Below, one piece after another: positions 34,121 through 43,389 of a stretch of DNA of 64,000 nucleotides; within the stretch, counting starts at the first letter, position 1, and each line of letters opens with the position of its first letter. The notes under the pieces were generated by a model. The model was not told the DNA's origin. It ran no database searches and saw only the letters and a program-made list of their open reading frames with translations. Source of the stretch: Pseudomonas sp. Root71 (GTDB lineage Bacteria > Pseudomonadota > Gammaproteobacteria > Pseudomonadales > Pseudomonadaceae); NCBI RefSeq assembly GCF_001429045.1, contig NZ_LMHY01000025.1:6040-70039 (forward strand), in the 5' to 3' direction. The translations under genes were made by a program, and so were the position numbers.

Positions 34121-34609
34121 TCAGAGTTCGAGCACCATCTCATGCCACGCCATGCCGCCATGGTCGGACGCCGAAGGCTTGATATAGGCAAAGCCGAAAC
34201 CGGCATACAACGGAATGTGCCGCTCCTTGCACATCAGGTTGATGGTGACCTTGCCCATCCCACGCATGCGCTCGATGAACTCGCCCATCAGTCGCTTGGC
34301 CAAGCCTCGCCCCTGATAATCCGGGCGCACTACCACCGACATGATCACCACGTGCGGTCCGGCCGGGTCGTGACCGATCAGCTCCTTGAACGCTTCGTCC
34401 GACATTTCCACCTGGAACGCCGCACCGGAATTGATGAATCCGGCGACTACCCCGTCCACTTCCGCAACGATAAAACCCTCGGGCCAGGTCGCGATGCGGG
34501 TGGCGATCTTCTCGCGGGTCGCGGCCTCGTCACCTTCATAGGCAAGGGTTTCGATGGCAAAGCAGCGGTCCAGATCGGCGGGAGTGACGTTGCGGATGAC
34601 GGTGTTCAT
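34121..34609 (-). CDS. GNAT acetyltransferase
   Basis: A 162-residue N-acetyltransferase: IRNVTPADLDRCFAIETLAY, then VVVRPDYQGRGLAKRLMGEF as the acetyl-CoA motif and LYAGFGFAYIKPSASDHGGM at the end. The architecture is close to serotonin/arylalkylamine-type GNATs. It is not related closely to the neighbouring acetyltransferase at 33499. Confidence 0.87.
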   Translation of the reverse strand: MNTVIRNVTPADLDRCFAIETLAYEGDEAATREKIATRIATWPEGFIVAEVDGVVAGFINSGAAFQVEMSDEAFKELIGHDPAGPHVVIMSVVVRPDYQGRGLAKRLMGEFIERMRGMGKVTINLMCKERHIPLYAGFGFAYIKPSASDHGGMAWHEMVLEL

Positions 34610-34706
34610 GGCAGCTCGGAATCAGCATGGGAAAGGCTGGGGATGATAAATCAGCCGCTGTGGGACATCGAGAGACGAATCGGCCGATCCGCCTCTCGTG
34701 CAGGTG

Positions 34707-35192
34707 TCATGCCTTGATCGGCAGCCAGATTTCCAGCTTGCCGGTGTTGAGCTTGGGGTTGAAGTCTTCGCTGTAGCGCTCGAACTCCGGGGCCGCCAAT
34801 AGCTCGTGGCCGGACTGCGGCAGCCAAGTGCCATGGATGTACTGGAAGGTTTGCGGCAGGGTGTCCAGCGATCCCTTGTGTTCAAATACCACGTACTGTT
34901 GTGGCTGAACTTCTACCCAGCGGTAGGTTTCCGGCAAGTCGTCGAGCTTGCTGATCTCGACTCCGGCGATGTAATCGAAGCCGCCCTTGCCGTCGAAATT
35001 GCAGCAGACGCCGTAGGTCACTTCGCCTTTTTGGCCCGGAATGTTCCCAATGTGGGGCTCGAGCTTTTCCCAGAGATCGGGAATGTCTTTAGTGGTCTCT
35101 TGGGTAAACCGTCCGCCAAGCCCTGCGATCAGCAGGAAGTGTCCGTGTTCAAAGCGTGGTTCCGTCACTTCGACGCGTGTTTGCTCATCCAT
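34707..35192 (-). CDS. GyrI-like small-molecule-binding protein
   Basis: A 161-residue protein matching the effector-binding (GyrI/AraC C-terminal) fold: VTEPRFEHGHFLLIAGLGGR, then YGVCCNFDGKGGFDYIAGVE, the ligand-binding region with the conserved Glu, and QQYVVFEHKGSLDTLPQTFQ. There is no DNA-binding part, so it may bind a drug or regulate a partner protein. ATG chosen at MDEQTRVEV. Confidence 0.85.
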   Translation of the reverse strand: MDEQTRVEVTEPRFEHGHFLLIAGLGGRFTQETTKDIPDLWEKLEPHIGNIPGQKGEVTYGVCCNFDGKGGFDYIAGVEISKLDDLPETYRWVEVQPQQYVVFEHKGSLDTLPQTFQYIHGTWLPQSGHELLAAPEFERYSEDFNPKLNTGKLEIWLPIKA

Positions 35193-35259
35193 GGCTCGAC
35201 TCCTGACGCATAAAAATGGGTTCGGCTGGGAGTATAGAAGCCAAACCCGATTCGCCCAA

Positions 35260-35922
35260 TTACAGTGCGTGCAATTGCTCGACGGCAGCGGCGCCAACAA
35301 ACTCGTTGTAACCCGATAGGATCACGTAGACCGCGAAATAACAGAAGATCGCTGCCGATGCCATGTAGGAATAACGCAGCAACTTGTCCCCCAGCAACTT
35401 GCCGCCATGGCTCGCGGCAAAGCACAAGCCGGCCGACCAGAGCAGCCCGGCACAGAGGAAACCGCCGAGAAACAGTGCCGAGCTGAGCGGGCCACCGCCA
35501 CCGGAGCGGGCGATCAGCGTGCCGCCCACCGCGGCGAACCAGAGAATGGCGCTGGGCGAAGACATGGCAAGAAAAATCCCGCGGAAAAATTCCTTGCGGT
35601 GGGAGTTGTTCCCGACCTCTGCCGTCTCGGCCAGCAGCGCTTCGTGGTGAATCGCCGAATAGATCATCTTCGCCGCGAAGTACACCAGCAGCGCCGAGCC
35701 ACCGATCCACAACACCCAGCGCACGGTTTCGTATTGCAGCAACACGGTCATGCCGGCCAGTGCCAGTACTGCGTAGATCAGGTCGCCGACACAGGTCCCC
35801 AACCCCAGGGCAAAGCCCTGGAAATAGCCGCGCTGCATGGCCAGGGTGATCATTGCGATGTTGGCCACGCCGATATCCAGGCACAGCGAAAGGCTCAGCA
35901 AGAAGCCGCTGGTAAATTCCAT
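35260..35922 (-). CDS. LysE family amino-acid exporter
   Basis: A 220-residue inner-membrane protein with about six transmembrane segments. It fits the LysE/RhtB superfamily (GFALGLGTCVGDLIYAVLAL, then FFRGIFLAMSSPSAILWFAA, where NP is more usual than SP). These proteins export amino acids or similar metabolites. The AlaC gene is divergent, so alanine-family substrates are possible but unproven. Confidence 0.85.
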   Translation of the reverse strand: MEFTSGFLLSLSLCLDIGVANIAMITLAMQRGYFQGFALGLGTCVGDLIYAVLALAGMTVLLQYETVRWVLWIGGSALLVYFAAKMIYSAIHHEALLAETAEVGNNSHRKEFFRGIFLAMSSPSAILWFAAVGGTLIARSGGGGPLSSALFLGGFLCAGLLWSAGLCFAASHGGKLLGDKLLRYSYMASAAIFCYFAVYVILSGYNEFVGAAAVEQLHAL

Positions 35923-36058
35923 CAACCCTATCCTTCGGACAAATTTGTTTACATAGAGGCTGGACAGTCTGCCACAGCTGCCCGTACATTCCGCCACAGG
36001 TCACCACTGACCTACGTCGCTCGGACGGTTCCGGGCGCTTACGTTATCCGAGGCAACA

Positions 36059-37267
36059 ATGGCCGAACAAGGTTCGCCGCGCCGCTTTGCGCGCATAGAT
36101 CGACTCCCCCCTTACGTTTTCAACATCACCGCCGAGCTGAAGATGGCCGCCCGTCGTCGTGGCGAAGACATCATCGACTTGAGCATGGGCAACCCCGACG
36201 GCGCCACGCCGCCGCACATCGTCGAAAAACTTGTGCAGGTCGCCCAGCGCGAAGACACCCATGGTTACTCCACCTCCAAGGGCATTCCGCGCCTGCGCCG
36301 GGCGATTTCCAACTGGTACAAGGACCGTTACGAGGTCGACATCGACCCGGAAAGCGAAGCCATTGTCACCATCGGTTCCAAGGAAGGCCTGGCGCACCTG
36401 ATGCTGGCCACCCTCGACCAGGGCGACACCGTGCTGGTGCCGAACCCGAGCTACCCGATTCACATCTACGGTGCGGTGATTGCCGGCGCCCAGGTGCGGT
36501 CGGTGCCGCTGGTGCCAGGCGTGGATTTCTTCGCTGAACTGGAGCGGGCCATTCGCGGTTCGATCCCCAAGCCGAAGATGATGATCCTCGGCTTCCCGTC
36601 CAACCCTACCGCCCAGTGCGTGGAGCTGGACTTCTTCGAGCGGGTGATCGCCCTCGCCAAGCAGTACGACGTACTGGTGGTGCACGACCTGGCCTACGCC
36701 GACATCGTCTACGACGGCTGGAAAGCCCCGTCGATCATGCAGGTACCCGGTGCCAAGGACATTGCGGTGGAGTTTTTCACCCTGTCCAAGAGCTACAACA
36801 TGGCCGGCTGGCGCATTGGCTTCATGGTCGGCAACCCGGAACTGGTCAACGCCCTGGCGCGGATCAAGAGCTACCACGACTACGGCACCTTCACCCCGCT
36901 GCAAGTGGCGGCCATCGCTGCGCTTGAAGGCGATCAGCAATGCGTGCGCGACATCGCCGAGCAGTATCGGCAGCGGCGCAACGTGCTGGTCAAGGGCCTG
37001 CATGAACTGGGCTGGATGGTGGAAAACCCGAAAGCCTCGATGTACGTCTGGGCCAAGATTCCCGAGGCTTATGCGCACCTGGGCTCACTGGAATTCGCCA
37101 AGAAACTGCTGGCCGAAGCCAAGGTGTGTGTCTCGCCGGGCGTCGGGTTTGGCGAGTATGGCGATGATCACGTGCGCTTCGCCCTGATCGAAAACCAGGA
37201 CCGGATTCGCCAGGCCGTACGCGGGATTCGCGGGATGTTCAGAGCGGATGGCCTAGTCACTAAGTAA
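36059..37267 (+). CDS. alaC: glutamate-pyruvate aminotransferase AlaC
   Basis: A 402-residue fold-type I PLP aminotransferase that makes alanine from pyruvate and glutamate in the cytosol. It shows [20 protein letters not shown], the PLP loop [19 protein letters not shown] and the PLP lysine in [15 protein letters not shown], followed by [13 protein letters not shown]. Length and motifs fit AlaC rather than a general aspartate aminotransferase. Confidence 0.92.
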   Translation: MAEQGSPRRFARIDRLPPYVFNITAELKMAARRRGEDIIDLSMGNPDGATPPHIVEKLVQVAQREDTHGYSTSKGIPRLRRAISNWYKDRYEVDIDPESEAIVTIGSKEGLAHLMLATLDQGDTVLVPNPSYPIHIYGAVIAGAQVRSVPLVPGVDFFAELERAIRGSIPKPKMMILGFPSNPTAQCVELDFFERVIALAKQYDVLVVHDLAYADIVYDGWKAPSIMQVPGAKDIAVEFFTLSKSYNMAGWRIGFMVGNPELVNALARIKSYHDYGTFTPLQVAAIAALEGDQQCVRDIAEQYRQRRNVLVKGLHELGWMVENPKASMYVWAKIPEAYAHLGSLEFAKKLLAEAKVCVSPGVGFGEYGDDHVRFALIENQDRIRQAVRGIRGMFRADGLVTK

Positions 37268-37276
37268 CACGATGAC

Positions 37277-37365
37277 CTGTAGGAGCTGCCGCAGGCTGCG
37301 ATCTTTTGATCTTGCCGTGTAGAGTCAAAAGATCGCAGCCTCGTTACACTCGGCAGCTCCTACAG
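37277..37365. repeat. REP pair, type B
   Basis: Inverted copies of TGTAGGAGCTGCCGCAGGCT; the right arm has CGTTACACT where the left has GCAGG. Confidence 0.9.
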
Positions 37366-37373
37366 GTCACCCA

Positions 37374-37402
37374 CAAAAAAACCGCATCGCTGCGGTTTTT
37401 TT
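37374..37402. terminator. bidirectional terminator between alaC and the gluconate transporter
   Basis: AAAAAAACCGCA and TGCGGTTTTTTT pair around TCGC, giving T runs in both directions for the two convergent genes. Confidence 0.92.
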
Positions 37403-37418
37403 GTGTCTGTCGATTCGC

Positions 37419-38771
37419 TTAGACGAACAGCGACAACAACAGGATAAAGCCCAGGCCAACCACGGAGAGGATGGTTTCCATCGCGGTCCAGGTCTTGAAG
37501 GTTTCGGCCACGGTCATGTTGAAGTACTGCTTGACCAGCCAGAAACCGGCGTCGTTGACGTGGGACAGGATCAGGGAGCCTGCACCGGTGGCCAGCACCA
37601 GCAGTTCACGGTTCACACCCGGGATCATCCCCACCACCGGCACCACGATGCCGGCGCCAGTGATGGTCGCCACGGTCGCCGAACCGGTGGCGATACGGAT
37701 CACCGCCGCCACCAGCCAGGCCAGCAGGATCGGCGAGATCTGTGCGTTCACCGCCATGTGGCCGATCACGTCACCCACGCCGCTGGTCACCAGCATCTGC
37801 TTGAAGCCGCCACCGGCACCGATGATCAGGATGATCGCGGCGGTCGGCGCGAGGCTCGCATCCAGCCATTTCATCATTTGGCTGGAACCGATGCCCTGCT
37901 TGTAGCCGAAGGTATACAGCGACAGCAGCAATGCCAGCAGCAATGCCGAAATCGGGTGACCGATCAGGTCCATGAAAGCGCGGAAGATGTTGCCATCGGG
38001 CAGCACCACGTCGGCAAACGTCTTGAGCAGCATCAGGAACACCGGCAGCAGCACGGTCACCAGCGTGATGCCGAAGCTCGGCAGTTCAGCCGAATCGGTT
38101 TCGCGCGCCAGTTGATCCACCAGCTCCTGGTTCGGATGACCGGGAATGTGCTTGGCAATGAACGTACCGAAGATCGGGCCGGCAATGATGGCGGTTGGCA
38201 GCGCAACGATCAGGCCGTACAGAATGGTCTTGCCGATGTCGGCACCGAACACGCCGATGGCCAGCAACGGGCCCGGGTGCGGTGGCACCAGGCCGTGCAC
38301 CGCGGACAGACCAGCCAGCAGCGGGATACCGATCTTGATGATCGACACGCCGGTGCGGCGGGCCACGATGAACACCAGCGGAATCAGCAACACGAAGCCG
38401 ATTTCGAAGAACAGCGGAATGCCGACCAGGAACGCGGCGAACATCATCGCCCACTGCACCTTGTCCTTGCCGAAGGCGCGGATCAACGTCTGCGCAATCT
38501 GATCCGCACCGCCTGATTCGGCCATCATTTTGCCGAGCATCGTGCCCAGCGCGAGGATGATGCCGACAAAACCAAGCACGCCACCGAAGCCGTCCTGGAA
38601 CGCCTTGATGATCGTGCCGATCGGCATGCCGGAGGTCAGCCCGAGGAAGGCTGCGGCGATGATCAGTGCGAGGAATGGGTGCAACTTGAACTTGGTGATC
38701 AGGACGATAAGCCCGATCACCGTGACCACTGCATCGAGCAGCAGGAACGTCTCGTGGGACATGCCAAACAT
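37419..38771 (-). CDS. gntP: gluconate:H+ symporter (GntP family)
   Basis: A 450-residue inner-membrane symporter with about twelve hydrophobic segments. Motifs typical of GntP: LITKFKLHPFLALIIAAAFL, then GFVGIILALGTMLGKMMAES and LVPPHPGPLLAIGVFGADIG. It imports gluconate, which the neighbouring kinase phosphorylates into the Entner-Doudoroff route. GGAG precedes the ATG; a second ATG three codons in is possible. It is last in the kinase-transporter row, and an operator-like site for the GntR repressor lies just upstream. Confidence 0.93.
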   Translation of the reverse strand: MFGMSHETFLLLDAVVTVIGLIVLITKFKLHPFLALIIAAAFLGLTSGMPIGTIIKAFQDGFGGVLGFVGIILALGTMLGKMMAESGGADQIAQTLIRAFGKDKVQWAMMFAAFLVGIPLFFEIGFVLLIPLVFIVARRTGVSIIKIGIPLLAGLSAVHGLVPPHPGPLLAIGVFGADIGKTILYGLIVALPTAIIAGPIFGTFIAKHIPGHPNQELVDQLARETDSAELPSFGITLVTVLLPVFLMLLKTFADVVLPDGNIFRAFMDLIGHPISALLLALLLSLYTFGYKQGIGSSQMMKWLDASLAPTAAIILIIGAGGGFKQMLVTSGVGDVIGHMAVNAQISPILLAWLVAAVIRIATGSATVATITGAGIVVPVVGMIPGVNRELLVLATGAGSLILSHVNDAGFWLVKQYFNMTVAETFKTWTAMETILSVVGLGFILLLSLFV

Positions 38772-38826
38772 TAGGGGTGTCTCCTGGTTGTTGTTGTTAT
38801 TAAAGCGGGTTGATCAGAAGTCGTGA

Positions 38827-38844
38827 GGACAGCGCTGTCTTTGC
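38827..38844. promoter_or_regulatory. GntR-like operator before gntP
   Basis: GGACAGCGCTGTCTTTGC; on the minus strand GCAAAGACAGCGCT, close to the other two sites near this cluster. Confidence 0.6.
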
Positions 38845-38852
38845 AAACACAG

Positions 38853-39386
38853 TCATACCGCCTGCTTCAGGCCGTTCGCCTGCCACCAAGCATGAGCCTG
38901 CGCCGCCAGTTGCTCGACGTTATGGGTCGAAGCATCCAGCGCCAGGGTCAATGGCTCGCCGACGGGCGATTCGAGGGTGGCGAACTGGCTGTCGATCAGG
39001 GTCGACGGCATGAAGTGGCCTGGCCGATGGGAGACACGGTCGGCGGCGACTTCGGGAGTCAACTCAAGGAACACGAAGCCCAGGCCCGGCAAGGCACTGC
39101 GCAGACGTTCGCGATAGATATGCTTGAGCGCCGAACAGGTCAGCACCGGGCGCTGGCCCTTGGCGTCGACACGGCGCAGTTCATCGCACAGGCTGTCGAG
39201 CCAGCCGGCACGGTCTTCATCGTTCAGGGGAATACCCGCGCTCATCTTTTCGATATTGGCGGCAGGGTGAAAAGAGTCGCCTTCAATGGCAGTGGCGCCG
39301 CTCAAATGGCACAGGGCCTCGCTGACGCACGTCTTGCCGCAACCGGCAACGCCCATGATGACCAGGGCGGTGATGGGATGATTCAT
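38853..39386 (-). CDS. gntK: gluconokinase
   Basis: A 177-residue kinase making 6-phosphogluconate from gluconate and ATP. P-loop GVAGCGKTCVSEALC, then IEGDSFHPAANIEKMSAGIP and PVLTCSALKHIYRERLR are diagnostic of thermoresistant gluconokinases. It is 81 bases upstream of gntP on the same strand and divergent from gntR. Confidence 0.95.
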   Translation of the reverse strand: MNHPITALVIMGVAGCGKTCVSEALCHLSGATAIEGDSFHPAANIEKMSAGIPLNDEDRAGWLDSLCDELRRVDAKGQRPVLTCSALKHIYRERLRSALPGLGFVFLELTPEVAADRVSHRPGHFMPSTLIDSQFATLESPVGEPLTLALDASTHNVEQLAAQAHAWWQANGLKQAV

Positions 39387-39403
39387 GTAACACCTCAGCG
39401 CGC

Positions 39404-39421
39404 AGACAGCGCTACCTTTGC
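39404..39421. promoter_or_regulatory. GntR-like operator before gntK
   Basis: GACAGCGCTACCTTTGC; complement GCAAAGGTAGCGCT. It lies 18 bases before the gntK start codon. Confidence 0.65.
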
Positions 39422-39554
39422 CAGTTATGACACTAGACCAAAAGCAGAAGTTGCCGACGCCTTTCTTGTCATTTTATGGGTTGCAGCAGGTTAGGTCCCG
39501 ACACCAAAAAGCAAGGATCAGGCGAACCCTTGCTCACGCATTTGCAGCTGCATC

Positions 39555-39573
39555 GAGACAGCGCTACCTTAGT
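39555..39573. promoter_or_regulatory. GntR-like operator before gntR
   Basis: GAGACAGCGCTACCTTAGT; complement ACTAAGGTAGCGCT fits AC-N-AAG-N-TAGCGCT, the GntR operator I recall for P. aeruginosa. It lies about 30 bases before the gntR start and suits autoregulation. Confidence 0.65.
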
Positions 39574-39601
39574 GCCTTGAATTTTGTTTGGCAAGCCGTC
39601 G

Positions 39602-40633
39602 ATGAACACAACCAAGAACGATAAAAATACCCGCACCACTGGCCGCCCTACCCTGAACGAAGTTGCCCGACTGGCCGGCGTCAGCCCGATCACCGCCTCC
39701 CGCGCGTTGCGTGGCGTCAGCACCGTGGCCACCGAACTGGTGGAAAAGGTGCAGAAAGCGGCGCTGGAACTCAACTATGTGGTCAACCCTGCCGCCCGCG
39801 CCCTGGCCTCAGCCCAGAGCCAATCGGTGGTGGTGTTGGTGCCTTCATTATCCAATTTGCTGTTCATCGACACCCTGGAAGCCATTCATCGGGTTTTGCG
39901 CCCCAAGGGCTTCGAAGTGCTGATCGGCAACTTCCATTATTCGCGCGATGAAGAAGAAAACCTGCTGCGCAACTACATGGCCTATCAACCCCGCGGCTTG
40001 TTGCTGACGGGTTTCGACCGCACTGAAAGTTCGCGGCGGATGATCGAAGCCAGCAACATTCCGTGTGTGTACATGATGGAACTGGACAGCGCCGCCGGGC
40101 TCAATTGCGTTGGCTTTTCGCAACTGGCCGCCGGCGAAACGGCCGCCGAACACTTGCTGTCCCGCGGCCGCAAACGCCTGGCCTACATCGGCGCGCAACT
40201 GGACCAGCGTACCTTGCTGCGCGGCGAAGGTTTCCGCAAGGCCCTGCAAAAGGCCGGTTTGTATGACCCGGACCTGGAAGTGCTGACGCCCCGCTCCTCC
40301 TCCGTCGGCCTCGGTGGCGAGTTGTTCCTGCAACTGCTGGCCAGTCATCCGGATGTCGATGCGATCTTCTTCGGCAACGATGACCTGGCCCAGGGCGCCC
40401 TGCTTGAAGCCATGCGCTGCGGGATCAAGATCCCGGAACAAGTGGCGATCCTCGGCTTCAACGACTTGCCCATGTCCGAACACATGGTTCCGCGCCTGAG
40501 CAGCATCAACACCCCACGCGAAGCCATCGGCCGCCGCGCGGCGGAGCAGATGCTGACGCTGATGGCCGGCAACACCGTGGCCAGGCCGGTGCAGGACATG
40601 GGGTTTGAGTTGAAGGTGCGCGAGAGTACATAG
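39602..40633 (+). CDS. gntR: LacI-type repressor of gluconate genes
   Basis: A 343-residue LacI-family repressor. HTH: TLNEVARLAGVSPITASRAL, then RGVSTVATELVEKVQKAALE and the hinge PAARALA. The periplasmic-binding-like domain starts at VVVLVPSLSNL and ends near QDMGFELKVRES. It is divergent from gntK-gntP with three matching operator-like sites around the cluster; gluconate or 6-phosphogluconate is the expected inducer. The ATG lacks a clear ribosome site; a TTG six codons earlier is possible. Confidence 0.9.
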   Translation: MNTTKNDKNTRTTGRPTLNEVARLAGVSPITASRALRGVSTVATELVEKVQKAALELNYVVNPAARALASAQSQSVVVLVPSLSNLLFIDTLEAIHRVLRPKGFEVLIGNFHYSRDEEENLLRNYMAYQPRGLLLTGFDRTESSRRMIEASNIPCVYMMELDSAAGLNCVGFSQLAAGETAAEHLLSRGRKRLAYIGAQLDQRTLLRGEGFRKALQKAGLYDPDLEVLTPRSSSVGLGGELFLQLLASHPDVDAIFFGNDDLAQGALLEAMRCGIKIPEQVAILGFNDLPMSEHMVPRLSSINTPREAIGRRAAEQMLTLMAGNTVARPVQDMGFELKVREST

Positions 40634-40650
40634 TTTCCCGTCTCGCCAAG

Positions 40651-40722
40651 TGTAGGAGCTGCCGAAGGCTGCGATCTCTAAAAATCAAGATCAAAAGATC
40701 GCAGCCTTCGGCAGCTCCTACA
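40651..40722. repeat. REP pair, type B
   Basis: TGTAGGAGCTGCCGAAGGCT and its complement around an 18-base spacer. Confidence 0.92.
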
Positions 40723-40757
40723 ATTGCATATACGCCTTTCGCGATGGAGCAGCTCAA

Positions 40758-41393
40758 ATGGAACATACATTGAAGATTCTCGGCAAAGCCTCGTCCATCA
40801 ACGTCCGAAAAGTGCTGTGGACCTGTGAGGAGCTGGGCATAACCTACGAACGCGAGGACTGGGGCAGTGGTTTTGCATCCACCCACAGCCCCGAGTTCCT
40901 GCGCTTCAATCCCAACGCACAGGTGCCGGTGATCATCGATGAGGCCGGCGTGTTGTGGGAATCCAATACCATCTGCCGCTATCTGGCCGGCAAACACCAA
41001 CACCAGCACGATCTGCTGCCCGTCGAACCGGCGGCACGCGCCCGGGTTGAGCAGTGGATGGACTGGCAAGCCACCGAGCTCAATCCGTCCTGGAGCTATG
41101 CGTTCATGGCGCTGGTGCGCAAGGACCCGGAGTTCCAGGACGCCCATCGCCTGGAAGTCGGCATCCGCGGCTGGAACCAGAAAATGGGCATCCTCGAGCA
41201 TCAACTCGCGACCACCAAGGCGTATGTCGCCGGGCCACGCTTTACCCTGGCCGACGTTGTCATCGGTTTGTCGGTCAACCGCTGGCTGATGACGCCGATC
41301 GACCGATCCGACTACCCCGCCGTCGATGAGTATTTCAAACGCCTGGCGCAACACCCCGGTTTCCTGAAGCATTGCTGCAACGGCTTACCCTGA
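40758..41393 (+). CDS. glutathione S-transferase family protein
   Basis: A 211-residue GST. The thioredoxin-like domain has GKASSINVRKVLWTCEELGI with a Ser in the catalytic position, NPNAQVPVIIDEAGVLWES with the cis-Pro, and ESNTICRYLAG for the glutathione gamma-Glu contact. The helical C-terminal domain has AGPRFTLADVVIGLSVNRW. It probably conjugates or reduces small electrophiles. A terminator follows. Confidence 0.9.
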   Translation: MEHTLKILGKASSINVRKVLWTCEELGITYEREDWGSGFASTHSPEFLRFNPNAQVPVIIDEAGVLWESNTICRYLAGKHQHQHDLLPVEPAARARVEQWMDWQATELNPSWSYAFMALVRKDPEFQDAHRLEVGIRGWNQKMGILEHQLATTKAYVAGPRFTLADVVIGLSVNRWLMTPIDRSDYPAVDEYFKRLAQHPGFLKHCCNGLP

Positions 41394-41421
41394 ATGGCCA
41401 CAGGTTGCCGCCACACACAAT

Positions 41422-41452
41422 AAAAAAGGGTCCCTCTACCGGGACCCTTTTT
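41422..41452. terminator. bidirectional terminator after the GST gene
   Basis: GGGTCCC and GGGACCC flanked by six A and five T serve the convergent GST and PAS-MCP genes. Confidence 0.9.
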
Positions 41453-41464
41453 CATTTGCCGCGA

Positions 41465-42784
41465 CTAGTTCAATTGCAATGTCGAATTGAACTGACTGAT
41501 CGCATCCACCACATGCCGCGAACCCTGTTGGATTTCCAGAATCACCTCCCCTGCCTCATTCGCCAATTCAACGCCGAGCCCGGTTCGACTCAGGCTCGAT
41601 TGCATGCTCGACACCGCGCTGAGCGACAAATCGTGGTTCCTGCGCACCACCTCGACAATCTCCAGCGTCGCCTGACTGGTGCGCGCCGCGAGGCTGCGCA
41701 CTTCATCGGCCACCACCGCAAACCCGCGCCCGTGCTCACCGGCGCGGGCCGCTTCGATTGCCGCGTTGAGCGCCAGCAGGTTGGTCTGATCGGCAATGCC
41801 GCGAATGGTCTGCACGATGGTGCCGATGATGTCGGACTGTTTGCTCACGGCGTCGATGCTCAGTGCCGCCTCGTTCAAATCCCGGGAAATATCCTGGATG
41901 ATCTGCACCGTCTGCTGCACCACCTCGGAACCCTTGCGCGCGCAGACGTCGTTTTGCACTGAAGTGCTGTGGGCCGATTCTGCGGCGGTTTGCAGGGTGG
42001 TCATCTGGTGGGTGATATCGCTGGCGAACTTGACCACTTTGTACAACCGCCCCTTGGCGTCGAACAACGGGTTGTAGGACGCCTCCAGGAATACCGTCTG
42101 ACCCTGCTTGTTCCTGCGTTCGAAACGGTGGGAGTGATATTCGCCACGGTTAAGCGAAGCCCAGAAATTCCGGTAACCCTGGGACTCGGATTCGGCACGG
42201 TGGCAGAACAGGCTGTGATGCTGCCCCACCACTTCATTGAGCGAGTACTGCATGGTTTTCAGGAAGTTCTCGTTGGCGCTGATGACCTTGCCTTCGGGCG
42301 TGAACTCGATCACGGCCATTGAACGACCGATCGCGGCGAGCCTGCTTTCGTTTTCGTGTTCCTTGTTGATCCGTGCGGTGATGTCGGTGGCTACCTTGAT
42401 CACACTTTTCACCTGCCGGTCAGGGCCCAGCACCGGCATGTAGCTGGCTTCGAGCCAGATCTCCCGGCCACTCTTGTGCAAGCGCAAAAAGGTCCCGCTC
42501 AGCGGCTCGCCCCGCGCCAGGTCACGCCACAACCTGGTGTACTCGTCGCTGCGGTAATACTGCTCCTCGCAAAAGACCCGGTGATGCTTGCCGCGCACTT
42601 CGTCGGCGCTGTAGCCCATGGCATTGCAAAAGTTTTCGTTGGCATCGATGACGGTGCCATCCGGGGTGAACTCAATCATCGCCATCGAACGACTGATCGC
42701 CGCCAACTTGGCATTGGCCTCAGTCAGCGCACAGCTGAAGCGTTCGATTTCCAGCAGGTCAGCCTTGTGATGTAGGTTGAACAT
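41465..42784 (-). CDS. bdlA: PAS-PAS-MCP cytoplasmic sensor, BdlA-like
   Basis: A 439-residue soluble chemoreceptor-like protein. Two PAS domains of the same type follow each other ([20 protein letters not shown] near residue 35 and [20 protein letters not shown] near 157), each ending in a PAC segment ([18 protein letters not shown]). The MCP signalling hairpin tip is [20 protein letters not shown], then [15 protein letters not shown]. No transmembrane segment is present. This architecture and size match BdlA, which promotes biofilm dispersal in P. aeruginosa, although several Pseudomonas paralogs share it. ATG chosen with GGTGA upstream. Confidence 0.8.
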   Translation of the reverse strand: MFNLHHKADLLEIERFSCALTEANAKLAAISRSMAMIEFTPDGTVIDANENFCNAMGYSADEVRGKHHRVFCEEQYYRSDEYTRLWRDLARGEPLSGTFLRLHKSGREIWLEASYMPVLGPDRQVKSVIKVATDITARINKEHENESRLAAIGRSMAVIEFTPEGKVISANENFLKTMQYSLNEVVGQHHSLFCHRAESESQGYRNFWASLNRGEYHSHRFERRNKQGQTVFLEASYNPLFDAKGRLYKVVKFASDITHQMTTLQTAAESAHSTSVQNDVCARKGSEVVQQTVQIIQDISRDLNEAALSIDAVSKQSDIIGTIVQTIRGIADQTNLLALNAAIEAARAGEHGRGFAVVADEVRSLAARTSQATLEIVEVVRRNHDLSLSAVSSMQSSLSRTGLGVELANEAGEVILEIQQGSRHVVDAISQFNSTLQLN

Positions 42785-43389
42785 GGTTGTATCACCTTCA
42801 GCGCGGTTTTTGATTGATGAAAGTTGCAGGTCTTTCACATCCACCACTACGTTCCACGGAACAGGCACACGCATCCCTCCAAAAAAGAAGGACTAGTCAG
42901 GTGATAATTGATGATCAATCGGAGGGTCCTTACAGCGACACGCTCATCAAGACATCCTTCTCTTGATAGCCCGCATGCGGGCCAGCCCTAACAGGTTCAC
43001 AACAAATTCCATTTAACGGACAACTCCCTGTCACCAAGTGTTGGTGCGTTCGTTTGCGCACTCTTTCGCCAAGCCATCAACCGCCCCATCACGGCCGATA
43101 TGGTTAGTTACAGCTGATCATAGACAGCAACCTTGGGCTTGCAAGGCCACTAGTCGGCCAGCATTGAGGACAAAAACGATTCAGCTGCTTGTTGGGGGTT
43201 GCCGCCCGTCGAGCATGAGAACGGCACAGGACAGCAAATTGGCGTAAGACTTGAGAACATTCGCGAGCAAGCCCGCTCCCACAGGGGTTCTTTGTTGACC
43301 ACGGGATTTGTGGACACAACAGACCCAATGTGGGAGCGGGCTTGCTCGCGAAGACGGCAGCTCAAACACTGCAGAAACGTCAGAAAGCA
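42785..43389. other. 600-base intergenic region with a REP pair
   Basis: No gene is supported. It contains a palindrome (GCCCGCATGCGGGC near 42970) and the REP pair at 43260. Short frames here lack ribosome sites. Confidence 0.5.
43260..43352. repeat. REP pair, type A (GCGGGC variant)
   Basis: TCGCGAGCAAGCCCGCTCCC and its complement, about 45 bases apart. Confidence 0.92.

Noticed and set aside
37401..38516. 371-codon frame opposite the gluconate transporter
   Set aside because: Composition is Gln/His/Asp-rich without motifs; the GntP protein on the other strand is certain.
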